Positions 7,868-21,584 of a stretch of 64,000 nt of DNA are shown in pieces. Source of the DNA: Mycolicibacterium phlei. Its GTDB lineage: Bacteria > Actinomycetota > Actinomycetes > Mycobacteriales > Mycobacteriaceae. Below the pieces are notes generated by a model. The model worked only from the letters and a program-made list of their open reading frames with translations. It was not told the origin of the DNA and ran no database searches. Each line of letters begins with the position of its first letter. The first letter of the stretch is position 1. The DNA lies in contig NZ_CP014475.1 of NCBI RefSeq assembly GCF_001583415.1, positions 4,464,001 to 4,528,000 on the forward strand. Direction: 5' to 3'. Position numbers and translations under genes: made by a program.

Positions 7868-7945
7868 CGCGTCAGTACGTACACGGGCCTGCGTGTCACA
7901 CCGCGCCTCTTTACATCGCTGGGTGCGCATGTAACTCTGTTGCGC

Positions 7946-8995
7946 ATGGTCGGCATTGCCCTGGTCCAGCGCGATCTGTCCGCCACCCGGGAGCGGCTGC
8001 GGGAGTGGTTCGCGCAGCGCACCGGCGACACGGTCGAGGTGTCCGAACTACGCGCGGCCAACCGGGCGTCGGGGTGGTCCAGCGAGTCCCTGGTGTTCAC
8101 CGTGACCGCCGGCGGCGCCGACACCGACTACGTCATCCGCATCCCACCGGCCGGCGGCGGCATCTTCCCCGAGTACGACCTGCAGGCTCAGGCCCGCACC
8201 CAGGAGGTGCTGCACGCGCACGGCGTCGCGACCCCGTCGCCGCTGCGGTACGAGCCGGACCCGGCCTGGATCGGCTCGAGATTCCTTGTGATGCCCCGGA
8301 TTGTGGGCCACACGCCGTCGGACACGTCGTACGCCACGCGCGGTTGGCTGCACAACGCGGGGGTGCAGGTGCAGCGGCGGGCGCACGACTCGTTCGTCGA
8401 CACGCTGGCCCGGCTGCACCGGGTGCCCGTCGCGGAGGCGCCGTGGTTGACGCGACCGGAGGGGACCGGGATCGACGCGGAGCTGGCCTGGTGGCGCGAG
8501 TACGTGCGGTGGGGCACCGACGGCGCGGTGCCCGACCTCATGGTGGAGGCCTTCGACTGGTTGGTGCGGCATCGGCCCGACAGCGTGCCGGAGCCGAGCA
8601 TCTGCTGGGGCGACGCCCGGTTGTCGAACGCGATCTTCGACGACTCCGGGGAACTGGTCGGCGCGCTGGACTGGGAGCAGGCGTGCATCTGCCCGGCCGA
8701 GTGCGACATCGCGTGGTGGCTGGCCACCCGCAGGCAGATGCTGGAGGTCAGCGGACTCGACCTGGACCCGGAGCTACCCGGCTTCGACAGCCGCGAGCGG
8801 TTCCTGCGCCGCTACTCCGAACTGCTGGGCCGTGAGCTGCAGGATCTCGAGTGGTACGAGGTGTTCGCGATGGTCCGGATGGGCTGCTGCATCCTGCGCA
8901 CCCAGGTACTGCTGCGCGCGATCGGCCAGACCGAACACTTCCTGACCCGCGCGCCGATCCTGCCGGCGTGGACCATCGAGACGGTCAGCGGCTAG
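7946..8995 (+). CDS. Aminoglycoside-phosphotransferase-fold kinase (APH family)
   Basis: A 349-residue protein of the phosphotransferase (APH/choline kinase) superfamily. The catalytic loop is ICWGDARLSN near residue 220, in which Trp replaces the usual His of HGD, and the metal-binding Asp lies in GALDWEQA. Mycobacterial members are often annotated with FadE36-type acyl-CoA dehydrogenases; here there is no such partner, so the substrate is unknown. I prefer the ATG at 7946 over a TTG two codons upstream because TAACTC lies eight bases before it. The gene converges on pks16 across a perfect hairpin. Confidence 0.8.
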   Translation: MVGIALVQRDLSATRERLREWFAQRTGDTVEVSELRAANRASGWSSESLVFTVTAGGADTDYVIRIPPAGGGIFPEYDLQAQARTQEVLHAHGVATPSPLRYEPDPAWIGSRFLVMPRIVGHTPSDTSYATRGWLHNAGVQVQRRAHDSFVDTLARLHRVPVAEAPWLTRPEGTGIDAELAWWREYVRWGTDGAVPDLMVEAFDWLVRHRPDSVPEPSICWGDARLSNAIFDDSGELVGALDWEQACICPAECDIAWWLATRRQMLEVSGLDLDPELPGFDSRERFLRRYSELLGRELQDLEWYEVFAMVRMGCCILRTQVLLRAIGQTEHFLTRAPILPAWTIETVSG

Positions 8996-9002
8996 CGGCC
9001 TG

Positions 9003-9026
9003 CCGTCCCCTCCGCGGAGGGGACGG
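9003..9026. terminator. Perfect 24-base palindrome between convergent genes
   Basis: CCGTCCCCTCCG at 9003-9014 is followed directly by its exact inverse complement at 9015-9026. It sits seven bases after the phosphotransferase stop and before the pks16 stop, so it can act as a hairpin for both directions. No T-run follows, which is common for mycobacterial terminators. Confidence 0.65.
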
Positions 9027-9040
9027 GGCGTCAGCCGTCG

Positions 9041-9104
9041 CCGAATTCCACGCCAGGGCTGTGGTTTCCGACAAATCACGACCCAGGCGTAGAAGTCGGT
9101 GCGA
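9041..9104 (+). repeat. 64-bp palindromic element, family B, copy 1
   Basis: The 64 bases align without gaps to 56418-56481, matching at about 49 of 64 positions. Terminal arms (CCGAATTCCACGCC and GGCGTAGAAGTCGG) are imperfect inverted complements; the centre ends in CACGACCCA (CGCGACCCA in copy 2). It lies directly downstream of the pks16 stop. Confidence 0.75.
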
Positions 9105-9107
9105 CAC

Positions 9108-10742
9108 CTAGGTGACCAGGGAGACCGAGTTGCTGCGGCGCAGCTTGCCCGACGAGGTCTTCGGGATGCTGCCCGGGCCCAGCACGACGACGTTGCGCGG
9201 ACGCACGTCGACCTCGGCGACCACCTCGTGGGCGACCTGACGCTCGATGCGGTGCACCTCGTCGGGGTCCTGCCACGCGTTGGACTCCACCGCGACGGCG
9301 AACGTCTCACGCGAGTGGCCGGCATCCAGCCGCACCGCGACCGCGCAGCCCGGCCGGACACCCTCGACGCGGCAGGCCGCGCGCTCGATGTCGGTCGGGT
9401 AGATGTTGCGGCCCGCCATGATGATGACGTCCTTGACGCGGCCGCACACCACGATGTTGCCCTCCTCGGTGATGTAACCGAGGTCGCCGGTGTCGTACCA
9501 GCCGTGCTCGTCCTGCGCCGGGATGAACCCGCCCATGGTCATGTAGCCGGGGGTCACGCACTCGCCGCGCAGCTCGATGACGCCCACACCGCGCGGCGGC
9601 ATGACGCTGCCGTGCTCGTCGATGACGCGGGCCTCCAGGTCCTGCAGCAGCGGGCCGAGCGAGGCCAGCCGCTTGGTGTTGCCCTTGGTGGCGGGCACGG
9701 CGCGGCGCAGCGCGGCCAGCAGGTCGGCGTCGACCTCGTCGACCACCAGCCCCTTGCCGCACGGCGAGAACGACACCGCCAGCGTCGTCTCCGCCATGCC
9801 GTACGCCGGCAGGATGGCCTCCGGCTTCAGCCCGAACGGCTTACCCGCGTCCAGCAGGTCCTCGACGTCGGCGGGCTCGACGGGCTCGGCGCCCGACAGC
9901 GCGAAGCGCAGCGTGGACAGGTCGAAGTCACCCGGCTTGGCCTGCCGCCGCAGCCGCTTGGCCAGCAGCGCGTAGGCGAAGTTCGGGGCCGCGGTCATCG
10001 TGCCCTTGTACTTGTGGATGAGCTTGGCCCACAGCAGGGTGTCGCGCAGGAAGTCCATCGGCGTGACCTTGACCAGCTCGGCGCCGAAGTACATCGGGAT
10101 GGTCAGGAAGCCGACCATGCCCATGTCGTGGAAGCAGGGCAGCCAGCTGACCATGACGTCCTTCTCGACGTCGTACTGCGCGCCGACGAACATCGCCTCG
10201 GCGTTGGAGTAGATGTTGCGGTGCGTGATCTGCACGGCCTTGGGCGAGCCGGTCGACCCGGAGGTCAGCTGCATCAGCGCCAGGTCGTCCTCGCCGACGT
10301 CGATCGGGTCGGTCGGGTCGGACTCCAGCAGCTCGCCGACCTTGAGGACCTGGACGCCCTTCTCCTCGAGCACCGGGATCGCGGGCAGGAACGGATCGGA
10401 GACGATGACGGCCTTGGCCTCGATCATCGTGATCACGTTCATGGTGTCCTCGGCCCACACCATCAGGTCGGTGCGCGGGGTGGGCTGGTGCAGCATGGTC
10501 AGGCTCGCGCCGCGCATCCACAGTCCCTGCGCGGTGGGCGCGATCTCGACCGGGAAGCCGGCGAGCACCCCGACCGCGTCGCCGAGGCCGATGCCGGCCT
10601 TCTTCAGACCACCGGCGATGCGGCGCGCCCGCTCGTGCACCTCAAGCCAGGTGTGGCGGACGGGCTCATGCGGTTCGCCGGTCACCATGCCCGTTTTGGC
10701 CGTGCGGGCGTTGTAGTACATCTTCTCGGTGAATCGGCTCAC
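9108..10742 (-). CDS. pks16: Pks16-type acyl-AMP ligase / acyl-CoA synthetase
   Basis: A 544-residue adenylating enzyme with the length and position of M. tuberculosis Rv1013, named pks16 although it is not a polyketide synthase. The ATP-binding P-loop [13 protein letters not shown] lies near residue 160, the adenine motif YGMAETT near 330, the hinge motif YDTGDLG near 420 and the C-terminal catalytic Lys in TSSGKLRRS near 530. It activates a fatty or aryl acid as acyl-AMP for CoA or carrier protein; the substrate is not known. GTG 10742 follows GGGAGG. Transcription is away from ispE across a 320-base gap. Confidence 0.88.
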   Translation of the reverse strand: MSRFTEKMYYNARTAKTGMVTGEPHEPVRHTWLEVHERARRIAGGLKKAGIGLGDAVGVLAGFPVEIAPTAQGLWMRGASLTMLHQPTPRTDLMVWAEDTMNVITMIEAKAVIVSDPFLPAIPVLEEKGVQVLKVGELLESDPTDPIDVGEDDLALMQLTSGSTGSPKAVQITHRNIYSNAEAMFVGAQYDVEKDVMVSWLPCFHDMGMVGFLTIPMYFGAELVKVTPMDFLRDTLLWAKLIHKYKGTMTAAPNFAYALLAKRLRRQAKPGDFDLSTLRFALSGAEPVEPADVEDLLDAGKPFGLKPEAILPAYGMAETTLAVSFSPCGKGLVVDEVDADLLAALRRAVPATKGNTKRLASLGPLLQDLEARVIDEHGSVMPPRGVGVIELRGECVTPGYMTMGGFIPAQDEHGWYDTGDLGYITEEGNIVVCGRVKDVIIMAGRNIYPTDIERAACRVEGVRPGCAVAVRLDAGHSRETFAVAVESNAWQDPDEVHRIERQVAHEVVAEVDVRPRNVVVLGPGSIPKTSSGKLRRSNSVSLVT

Positions 10743-11062
10743 GACGACCTCCCTGGCTCCAGAGCGACGACCCCGGTGTAATGCTCCGCCTGATCAGCCA
10801 CGCTTTCGCGAAGGCGCGCACACAGTTGGGGAGCGGTTGTGTCTCGAATCGGTGTTGGCCCGGACGCTCCGCGATATCCGACGATCCGCCCGCCGCGGTT
10901 GCAGGCGGGCGAGGAAGCCGCGTCCCATGCATGACCGCTAGTTCTCACCGCGGCCATCTTATGAGACTCTTAAGTAGCCGCCAAACTATAGAGATAATTG
11001 AGGTCTGGCTCACACCGTTCCGTGATCGCCCTTTTACCTCACGTGCCCCGGGTCAGGCCTGG
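10743..11062. other. 320-base intergenic region upstream of pks16
   Basis: No credible coding sequence is seen. The part next to pks16 carries its GGGAGG ribosome site. A more AT-rich patch at 10955-11000 contains possible promoters in both directions: TTGGCG-17-TAAGAT on the minus strand (-35 at 10979-10984, -10 at 10956-10961) reading toward pks16, and TTAAGT-17-GATAAT on the plus strand (10970-10975 and 10993-10998) reading antisense into ispE. Either would give a long leader or an antisense RNA. Confidence 0.45.
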
Positions 11063-12028
11063 TCAGGCGGGCGATGTGGTCGGCACCACCCGGGCGCCGT
11101 GCACCGGACCGCTGGCGACACGCACCGTGCGGCACACCCCGGCACCGGCCAGTTGCGCGCCCACGTCGACGGCGGAGGCGGCCGATGCGCACAGGAACGC
11201 GCACGTCGGCCCGGATCCCGACACGATGCCGGCCAGCGCCCCCGCGTCGACGCCGGCGCGCAGGGTGCGGCGCAGGTCGGGGTTGAGGCTCAGCGCCGCC
11301 GGCTGCAGGTCGTTGCCCAGCAGCGGTGCCAGCTGGTGGGCGTCGCCGGAGGCCAGCGCGGTCAGCAGCGGTTCGGCGTCGTCGAGGCGGGGCGGCAGCT
11401 GACGGTCCTCGCTGGCGCGCAGCCGGTCGAGCTCGCCGAACACCGCCGGTGTCGACAGCCCGCCGTCGGCGAACGCCAGCACCCAGTGGTAGGTGGTGCG
11501 GGCCAGCACCGTGGCCAGCTCCTCACCGCGGCCGGTGCCCAGCGCGGTGCCGCCGTGCAGGGCGAACGGCACGTCGCTGCCGATCTCGGCGGCCAGCGCG
11601 TGCAGATCGCGGCGCGGCAGCCCCAACTCCCACAATGTGTTCATGGCGACCAGCACCGCGGCGGCGTCGGCGCTGCCGCCGGCCATCCCGCCGGCCACCG
11701 GGATCGACTTCTCGATCGAGATCGCCACATCCGGGGCGCGGCCGACGTGCTCGGCCATCAGCTCGGCGGCCCGCCAGGCCAGGTTGCGCTCGTCGGCGGG
11801 CAGCGCCTCGGCGCCCTCCCCCGACATCTGAAGCGACAGCACGTCGGCGTTGCGCACGGTGACCTCGTCGAGCAGCGACACCGCGTGGAACACCGTGGTC
11901 AGCTCGTGGTAGCCGTCGTCGCGGACGTCGCCGACGGCCAGGTACAGGTTGACCTTGCCCGGCACGCGCACGGTGACCGACCCGGTGGGCACCCACTCCG
12001 AGGCGGTGTTTCCGTTCCAGCCAGACAC
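11063..12028 (-). CDS. ispE: 4-diphosphocytidyl-2-C-methyl-D-erythritol kinase
   Basis: A 321-residue GHMP kinase that phosphorylates CDP-methylerythritol in the MEP isoprenoid pathway. The ATP-binding motif [15 protein letters not shown] lies near residue 108, the N-terminal motif [12 protein letters not shown] near 23 and the C-terminal glycine loop GIVSGSGPT near 275. GTG 12028 is chosen because TACTGT stands six bases upstream as a leaderless -10; an internal GTG at 11992 would give 309 residues, closer to the 306 I recall for Rv1011. It is separated from ksgA by a divergent kinase gene, unlike M. tuberculosis, so it needs its own promoter. Confidence 0.95.
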   Translation of the reverse strand: MSGWNGNTASEWVPTGSVTVRVPGKVNLYLAVGDVRDDGYHELTTVFHAVSLLDEVTVRNADVLSLQMSGEGAEALPADERNLAWRAAELMAEHVGRAPDVAISIEKSIPVAGGMAGGSADAAAVLVAMNTLWELGLPRRDLHALAAEIGSDVPFALHGGTALGTGRGEELATVLARTTYHWVLAFADGGLSTPAVFGELDRLRASEDRQLPPRLDDAEPLLTALASGDAHQLAPLLGNDLQPAALSLNPDLRRTLRAGVDAGALAGIVSGSGPTCAFLCASAASAVDVGAQLAGAGVCRTVRVASGPVHGARVVPTTSPA

Positions 12029-12034
12029 GGCATG

Positions 12035-12087
12035 ACAGTAGCGCCGGATCCGTACCCCCGGGCAATCGGGCGTGGTGTCCCTACTCT
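12035..12087. promoter_or_regulatory. Divergent leaderless promoters of ispE and the Ser/Thr kinase gene
   Basis: On the minus strand TACTGT (12035-12040) is six bases from the ispE GTG. On the plus strand TACTCT (12082-12087) is six bases from the kinase GTG at 12094. Both fit TAnnnT and the leaderless spacing, so the 65-base gap carries two promoters facing away from each other. Confidence 0.6.
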
Positions 12088-12093
12088 GGTGAG

Positions 12094-12906
12094 GTGCTCG
12101 CGGCGGGGGATCGGTTCGGCGGCTACGTCGTCGACGCGGCGATCGGGCACGGCGGCTACGGCACCGTCTACCGGGTGCACGAGGCCGGCGACCCGGACCG
12201 GCCGCTGGCGCTGAAGATCCTCGACGACGCGCACCGCACGCTGGAGCAGATCGCCCGGCTGCGCCGCGAGTTCCAGTGGGCGCACCGGATGGACCACCCG
12301 CACATCGTGACCGTGTACGAGCGCGGGGTGGGCTGGCTGACGATGGAACTGCTGACCGGCGGCACCATCGCGGCGGTCCCGACGCTGGCGGGCCGGCTGA
12401 CCGCGCTGGCCCAGATCGCCGACGCGCTCGACTACATCCACAACCGCGCGATCGTTCACTGCGACGTCAAGCCGACGAACATCCTGATCGACGCGGACCG
12501 GCCGCGCGCGGTGCTGATCGACTTCGGGCTGGCCACCCCGATCACCGACGACATCGGCAGGCGGCCCACCCAGGTGGAGGCGTCGCTGCCGTACTCGGCG
12601 CCCGAGCTGCTGACCGGTCACGCCCCCAGTGAGGCCACCGACGTCTACGCGCTGGCCTGCACGGCCGCCGAGCTGATCGCGGGCGCGCCGCCGTTCGTGG
12701 AGGACTCACCGGTCGGGCTGATCGACGCGCACCTGCACCGCGAGCCGCCGCGGTTCTCCCGGGTTTCCCATCCCAACCGGGACCCCGACCTGGACCTGCC
12801 GCGCGCGTTCGACTCGATCATGGCCAAGGCGCTGTCGAAGACGCCGTCGGACCGCTACCAGTCGTGCCGCGAGTTCGTCGCGCTGCTCAACCGCGCACTG
12901 CAGTAG
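12094..12906 (+). CDS. Soluble serine/threonine protein kinase
   Basis: A 270-residue Hanks-type kinase made of the catalytic domain alone. The glycine loop GHGGYGTVY is at about 18-26, the ATP-binding Lys in LALKIL near 46, the catalytic loop HCDVKPTN near 122 (Cys replaces the usual Arg of HRD), the DFG motif in LIDFGLA near 142 and APE as SAPE near 168. There is no membrane segment, PASTA repeat or sensor domain, so it is probably cytoplasmic. Loss of the HRD arginine suggests activity without activation-loop phosphorylation. It lies opposite to, and inside, the rpfB-ksgA-ispE group and could tune resuscitation or isoprenoid synthesis. Confidence 0.88.
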   Translation: MLAAGDRFGGYVVDAAIGHGGYGTVYRVHEAGDPDRPLALKILDDAHRTLEQIARLRREFQWAHRMDHPHIVTVYERGVGWLTMELLTGGTIAAVPTLAGRLTALAQIADALDYIHNRAIVHCDVKPTNILIDADRPRAVLIDFGLATPITDDIGRRPTQVEASLPYSAPELLTGHAPSEATDVYALACTAAELIAGAPPFVEDSPVGLIDAHLHREPPRFSRVSHPNRDPDLDLPRAFDSIMAKALSKTPSDRYQSCREFVALLNRALQ

Positions 12907-12909
12907 GCG

Positions 12910-15026
<2,117 letters not shown>

Positions 15027-15049
15027 TCACAGAACGGTAACGGAGTCGC

Positions 15050-15901
15050 TCAGAGCGGGCAACTCGCCAGGTCGTAGACCCGGATCGCGGTCTCGGTGGT
15101 CCGCTGCGCCAGCTCCTCGGCGGGCCGGCCCAGCAGCTCGGCGAGCGCCCGCACCGTGTACGGCAGACAGTACGGCTCGTTGGGTGCGCCGCGGTACGGG
15201 TGCGGGGTGAGGAACGGCGCGTCGGTCTCGACCAGCAGCTGACCGTCCGGGATCAGCGCGGCGGCCTGCTGCAGCGCCTTGGCGTTCTTGAAGCTGACCG
15301 TGCCCGACAGGCTCAGCAGCCAGCCGGCGTCGACGCAGGTGCGGGCCATCTCCGGGCCCGACGAGAAGCAGTGGAAGATCACGGTGTCCGGGGCGCCCTC
15401 GGCGGCCAGCACGTCGAGCACCTCGGCGTCGGCCTCCCGGTTGTGGATCATCAGCGGTTTGCCGGTGCGTTTGGCCAGGTCGATGTGCCAGGCGAAGGCC
15501 TCACGCTGGGTGGCCGGGTCGGCGCAGCCGTCCAGTTTGCCGGGCCAGTACATGTCCATCCCGGTCTCCCCGATGGCGACGACGCGCGGGTGCGCGGCCA
15601 GCCGCTCGATCTCGGCCTTCGCGCCGTCGGTGAGCGCGCCGGCGCGGGTCGGGTGCAGCGCGACCGCGGCGTAGACGCGCTCGTCGGCGTCGGCGGCGGT
15701 GGTCACCCAGCGCGCGGAGTCGAGGTCGTCGGCGATGGTGACGACGGCGGCCACCCCGACGGCGGCGGCGCGGTCGACGATCGCGGTGACGCTGGCGGCG
15801 TCGGTGGCCCCGCAGGCGTCGAGGTGGGTGTGGGCGTCGATCAGCGGACGCAGCGGCTCAGGTGCCGGCGGCTGCTCCCGTCCTGAACGCTTCGAACTCA
15901 C
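15050..15901 (-). CDS. tatD: TatD family metal-dependent DNase
   Basis: A 283-residue TIM-barrel hydrolase. Metal ligands are seen in DAHTHLD near residue 22, the Glu of AIGETGMD near 110, HNREAD near 148, FHCFSSG near 173 and ETDAPFL near 225. TatD proteins are 3'-5' exonucleases for single-stranded or damaged DNA. GTG 15901 is chosen because TATGGT stands six bases upstream. The gene precedes rpfB on the same strand, as Rv1008 does, and is divergent from metS across 24 bases. Confidence 0.93.
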   Translation of the reverse strand: MSSKRSGREQPPAPEPLRPLIDAHTHLDACGATDAASVTAIVDRAAAVGVAAVVTIADDLDSARWVTTAADADERVYAAVALHPTRAGALTDGAKAEIERLAAHPRVVAIGETGMDMYWPGKLDGCADPATQREAFAWHIDLAKRTGKPLMIHNREADAEVLDVLAAEGAPDTVIFHCFSSGPEMARTCVDAGWLLSLSGTVSFKNAKALQQAAALIPDGQLLVETDAPFLTPHPYRGAPNEPYCLPYTVRALAELLGRPAEELAQRTTETAIRVYDLASCPL

Positions 15902-15907
15902 CGCCAC

Positions 15908-15917
15908 ACCATAAGCT
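15908..15917. promoter_or_regulatory. Overlapping divergent -10 boxes of tatD and metS
   Basis: On the minus strand TATGGT (15908-15913) is six bases from the tatD GTG; on the plus strand TAAGCT (15912-15917) is eight bases from the metS ATG. The two boxes share bases 15912-15913, so polymerase can occupy only one at a time. Confidence 0.6.
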
Positions 15918-15925
15918 GAAGTCAA

Positions 15926-18822
<2,897 letters not shown>

Positions 18823-18825
18823 CCG

Positions 18826-19344
18826 CTACCAGTCCTCGCCGTCGTCACCAGCGCCGTGGTTGGGGTTGGTGCAGACGGTGCCCTCGCACGGCACCACCGA
18901 CCCGTCACCCTCCGGGCTGAGCATCTCGGCCCCGCCGTTGTCCTCCGGGTCGGTGCCCGCACCGTGGTTGGGGTTGGTGCAGATCGTGCCCTCGCACGGC
19001 ACCACCGACCCGTCACCCTCCGGGCTGAGCATCTCGGCGCCGCCGTTGTCCTCCGGGTCGGTGCCCGCACCGTGGTTGGGGTTGGTGCAGATCGTGCCCT
19101 CGCACGGCACCATCGTGCCGTCGCCGTTGGGGTTGGGGATCATCGGCAGCGACGACGAGGCCGGTGCCTGGGTGGCCGGGGCCTGACCCGCAGGCGCCTT
19201 CTTGGTGGCCGGTGCCTGGGTGGTCGCCGGCGTGGTGCTCTCCGTCGTCTCCTCGGAACCACTCGAGCAGGCCACCACACCAAAGCTGAGCAAAGCAGCC
19301 GCGGCCACCCCACTGACAGTTCTGAACACTGATGCTGCCGTCAC
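18826..19344 (-). CDS. Putative lipoprotein with three Cys-containing tandem repeats
   Basis: A 172-residue exported protein of unknown function. Residues 1-26 form a signal peptide whose end, FGVVACSS, fits a lipobox with Cys26. A Thr/Ala/Pro/Lys-rich linker (about 30-67) is followed by repeats of 36 residues containing VPCEGTICTNPNHGAG; each has two Cys five apart, which could form a small disulfide loop or bind metal or heme. The DNA is repeated with a 108-base period and is almost identical between copies, so the array is recent or homogenised. The GTG at 19344 has TAGCAT eight bases upstream. It is convergent with gdhA. Confidence 0.75.
   Translation of the reverse strand: MTAASVFRTVSGVAAAALLSFGVVACSSGSEETTESTTPATTQAPATKKAPAGQAPATQAPASSSLPMIPNPNGDGTMVPCEGTICTNPNHGAGTDPEDNGGAEMLSPEGDGSVVPCEGTICTNPNHGAGTDPEDNGGAEMLSPEGDGSVVPCEGTVCTNPNHGAGDDGEDW
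18855..19112. repeat. 108-bp tandem repeats within the lipoprotein gene
   Basis: Units begin at 18855, 18963 and 19071 with CGTGGTTGGGGTTGGTGCAG; the third matches for about 42 bases. The first two full units differ at only a few bases. The period is a multiple of three, so gain or loss of units keeps the frame. Confidence 0.9.
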
Positions 19345-19434
19345 GGCATCGCATGCTAGCTAATGACCGTCGATTGCCGGTCGGTTCCCGGGCATTTTTT
19401 CACTGGACACCGCGATGTGATCCACGTCACGATC

Positions 19435-19461
19435 TGTCACATGCGCGGCCCCGTCGGTGTC
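19435..19461 (+). promoter_or_regulatory. Predicted ECF41 promoter of module 1
   Basis: TGTCACA at 19435-19441 is followed by 16 bases and TGTC at 19458-19461, nine bases before the ATG at 19470. The published ECF41 promoter is TGTCACA at -35 and CGTC at -10 with a similar spacer. The same TGTCACA-N16-TGTC stands before module 2. Confidence 0.7.
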
Positions 19462-19469
19462 TCGAGGGC

Positions 19470-20663
19470 ATGACTGCACACACCTCTGTTCGCGTCGTCG
19501 TCATCGGCGGCGGCTACTCCGGCACCCTGACGGCCAACCACCTGCGCATGCGTCCCGGCCTGGACATCACGCTGGTCAATCCGCGACCGCACTTCGTCGA
19601 ACGCATCCGGCTGCACCAGTTCGCGGCAGGCACCTACACCCCCACCGTCGACTACGGCACCCTGCTCGGCGAGGGCATCCGGCTCGTCGTCGACACCGCG
19701 ACCCGCATCGACACCGCGGGCCGGCGCATCGAACTCGCGTCGGGCGGCGCGCTGGACTATGACTACGTCATCTACGCGGTCGGCAGCCGCACCGCGTTCC
19801 CGGCGTCGGTGCCGGGCGCGGCCGAATTCGGCTACTCCGTAGCGGAACTGGAGTCCGCGCAGCGGTTGCGCGACGCGCTCGCCGCGCTGCAACCCGACGT
19901 GGCGCCCGCCCCGCCGGTCACCGTCGTCGGCGGCGGTTTCACCGGGGTCGAGACGGCCGCCGAGCTGGCCGAGGAGGGCCACTGCGTCACCCTGATCTGC
20001 GGCGGTGAGCTGGTCCCGACCTTCTCCGCGCCCGGCCGACGCTCCGTGGAGCGGACCCTGCGCCGCCTCGGCGTCACGCTGATGGAGACCGACGTGGTCA
20101 CCGAGGTGCGCCGCGACGCCGTCGTCCTCGGCGACGGCGCCGTACGATCCAGCGCGATCACCATCTGGGCCACCGGGTTCGGCGTGCCCGAACTGGCCGC
20201 GGCCAGCGGGATGCGCACCGACGAGCTGGGCCGGCTGCTCACCGACGAGACCCTGACCAGCGTCGACGACGACCGGATCGTCGCCGCCGGGGACTGCGCG
20301 TCACCGTCGGGGGCGCCGCTGCGGATGTGCTGCGCGACGGCCACCCAGGTCGCGCCGCAGGCCGCCGAGACGGTGCTGGCCCGCATCGCCGGCGACGCCC
20401 CGTCGCGGTTCCACTTCGCCTACGCCGGTGCCTGCGTCAGCCTGGGCCGGCGCGCCGGGGTGCTGCAGCTGGCCCGCCGCGACGACTCACCGGTCAGCGT
20501 CTTCGTCGGCGGCCGCCCCGGCGCGAAACTCAAGGAGTCGATCTGCAGGGGCGTGGTGTGGGCGCTGCGCCGCTCGGCCCGCAACCCCGGGTTCGCGTTC
20601 GCGTTCCGGGGTGGCCCGCGCCCCGCGGAGCCGACACCCGTGTGGACGGACGTCACGTCGTGA
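19470..20663 (+). CDS. FAD-dependent pyridine-nucleotide oxidoreductase (NDH-2/FSP1-like), module 1
   Basis: A 397-residue two-dinucleotide-binding flavoprotein. The FAD-binding motif is VVVIGGGYSGTLTAN near residue 10, the NAD(P)H-binding motif VTVVGGGFTGVETAAE near 150 and the second FAD contact IVAAGDCASP near 270. The C-terminal region is amphipathic and basic, as in type II NADH dehydrogenases that sit on the membrane surface. The electron acceptor is unknown (quinone is plausible). ATG 19470 follows an ECF41-type promoter. The stop overlaps the start of the ECF41 sigma gene. A paralogue begins at 21689. Confidence 0.85.
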   Translation: MTAHTSVRVVVIGGGYSGTLTANHLRMRPGLDITLVNPRPHFVERIRLHQFAAGTYTPTVDYGTLLGEGIRLVVDTATRIDTAGRRIELASGGALDYDYVIYAVGSRTAFPASVPGAAEFGYSVAELESAQRLRDALAALQPDVAPAPPVTVVGGGFTGVETAAELAEEGHCVTLICGGELVPTFSAPGRRSVERTLRRLGVTLMETDVVTEVRRDAVVLGDGAVRSSAITIWATGFGVPELAAASGMRTDELGRLLTDETLTSVDDDRIVAAGDCASPSGAPLRMCCATATQVAPQAAETVLARIAGDAPSRFHFAYAGACVSLGRRAGVLQLARRDDSPVSVFVGGRPGAKLKESICRGVVWALRRSARNPGFAFAFRGGPRPAEPTPVWTDVTS

Positions 20664-21559
20664 CCGAGTCCGAGCACGCCGAACGGTTCACCCATCTGCG
20701 CCCGCTGCTGTTCACGATCGTCTACGAGATCCTGGGCAGCGCAACCGAATCCGACGACGTGCTGCAGGACTCCTATCTGCGGTGGGCGCAGGTGGAGCTG
20801 TCGACCGTGCGCGACACCAAGTCCTATCTCGCGCAGCTGGTCACCCGCGAGGCGCTCAACGCGCTGCGGGCCCGCGCCCGCAGGCGCGAGGACTACGTCG
20901 GCCCGTGGCTGCCCGAGCCGCTGCTGCTCGACGAGGCCGACGCCTCGGCCGACGTGGTGCTCGCCGAGTCGGTGTCGATGGCGATGCTGGTGGTGCTGGA
21001 GACGCTGACCCCCGACGAGCGCGCGGTGTTCGTGCTGCGCGAGGTGTTCGGCTTCGACTACGACGAGATCGCCGGTGCGGTGGGCAGGCCCGCGGCGACG
21101 GTGCGTCAGCTGGCGCACCGCGCCCGCGAGCACGTGCAGGCGCGGCGGCGCCGGTTCGGTCCCGTGGACGCCGACCGGGTCAGCGACGTCACCGAACGGT
21201 TCCTGGCCGCCGCCGACACCGGCGATATGGCGGGCCTGATGGCGCTGCTGGCCCCCGACGTCGTGTGGACCACCGACAGCGGCGGCAAGGCCACCGCGGC
21301 GCGCAGGCCGATCACCGGTGCCGACCGGGTGGCCCGGGTGCTGCTGCGGTTCTTCGAGTTCGGCCGCACCGTGCCCGGTGTCCGGTTCGAACTGGCGAAT
21401 TGCAACAACTCCCCCGCGATCGTCATCCACCGCGACGACGTGCTCGAAGGGGTGTTCCTGCTGGAGATCGCCGGCGACCGGGTCACCAATCTCTACGGCA
21501 TGCGCAACCCGGACAAACTCGCCGGGTTCACCGGCCCCCGCCCGATCACCCGGCAGTGA
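20660..21559 (+). CDS. ECF41-family RNA polymerase sigma factor (SigJ-like), module 1
   Basis: A 299-residue extracytoplasmic-function sigma factor with a fused C-terminal SnoaL-like domain. Region 2 lies at about 8-75 and region 4 at about 105-165 (TPDERAVFVLREVFGF, then the helix-turn-helix). The ECF41 hallmarks are present: the linker WLPEP at 83-87, DSGGK at 206-210 (DGGGR position) and NPDKL at 283-287. In this family the C-terminal domain replaces an anti-sigma factor and modulates activity. The GTG overlaps the oxidoreductase stop (GTGA). It likely transcribes its own module. Confidence 0.9.
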   Translation: MTESEHAERFTHLRPLLFTIVYEILGSATESDDVLQDSYLRWAQVELSTVRDTKSYLAQLVTREALNALRARARRREDYVGPWLPEPLLLDEADASADVVLAESVSMAMLVVLETLTPDERAVFVLREVFGFDYDEIAGAVGRPAATVRQLAHRAREHVQARRRRFGPVDADRVSDVTERFLAAADTGDMAGLMALLAPDVVWTTDSGGKATAARRPITGADRVARVLLRFFEFGRTVPGVRFELANCNNSPAIVIHRDDVLEGVFLLEIAGDRVTNLYGMRNPDKLAGFTGPRPITRQ

Positions 21560-21584
21560 TGTGGGACACAAACCCGGCCCGGCC

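Noticed and set aside
9108-10742. Polyketide synthase, from the name pks16
   Set aside because: No ketosynthase, acyltransferase or carrier domain; it is a single adenylating enzyme.
18855-19112. CRISPR-like array
   Set aside because: The 108-base units are contiguous, without unique spacers, and lie in frame within a coding sequence.
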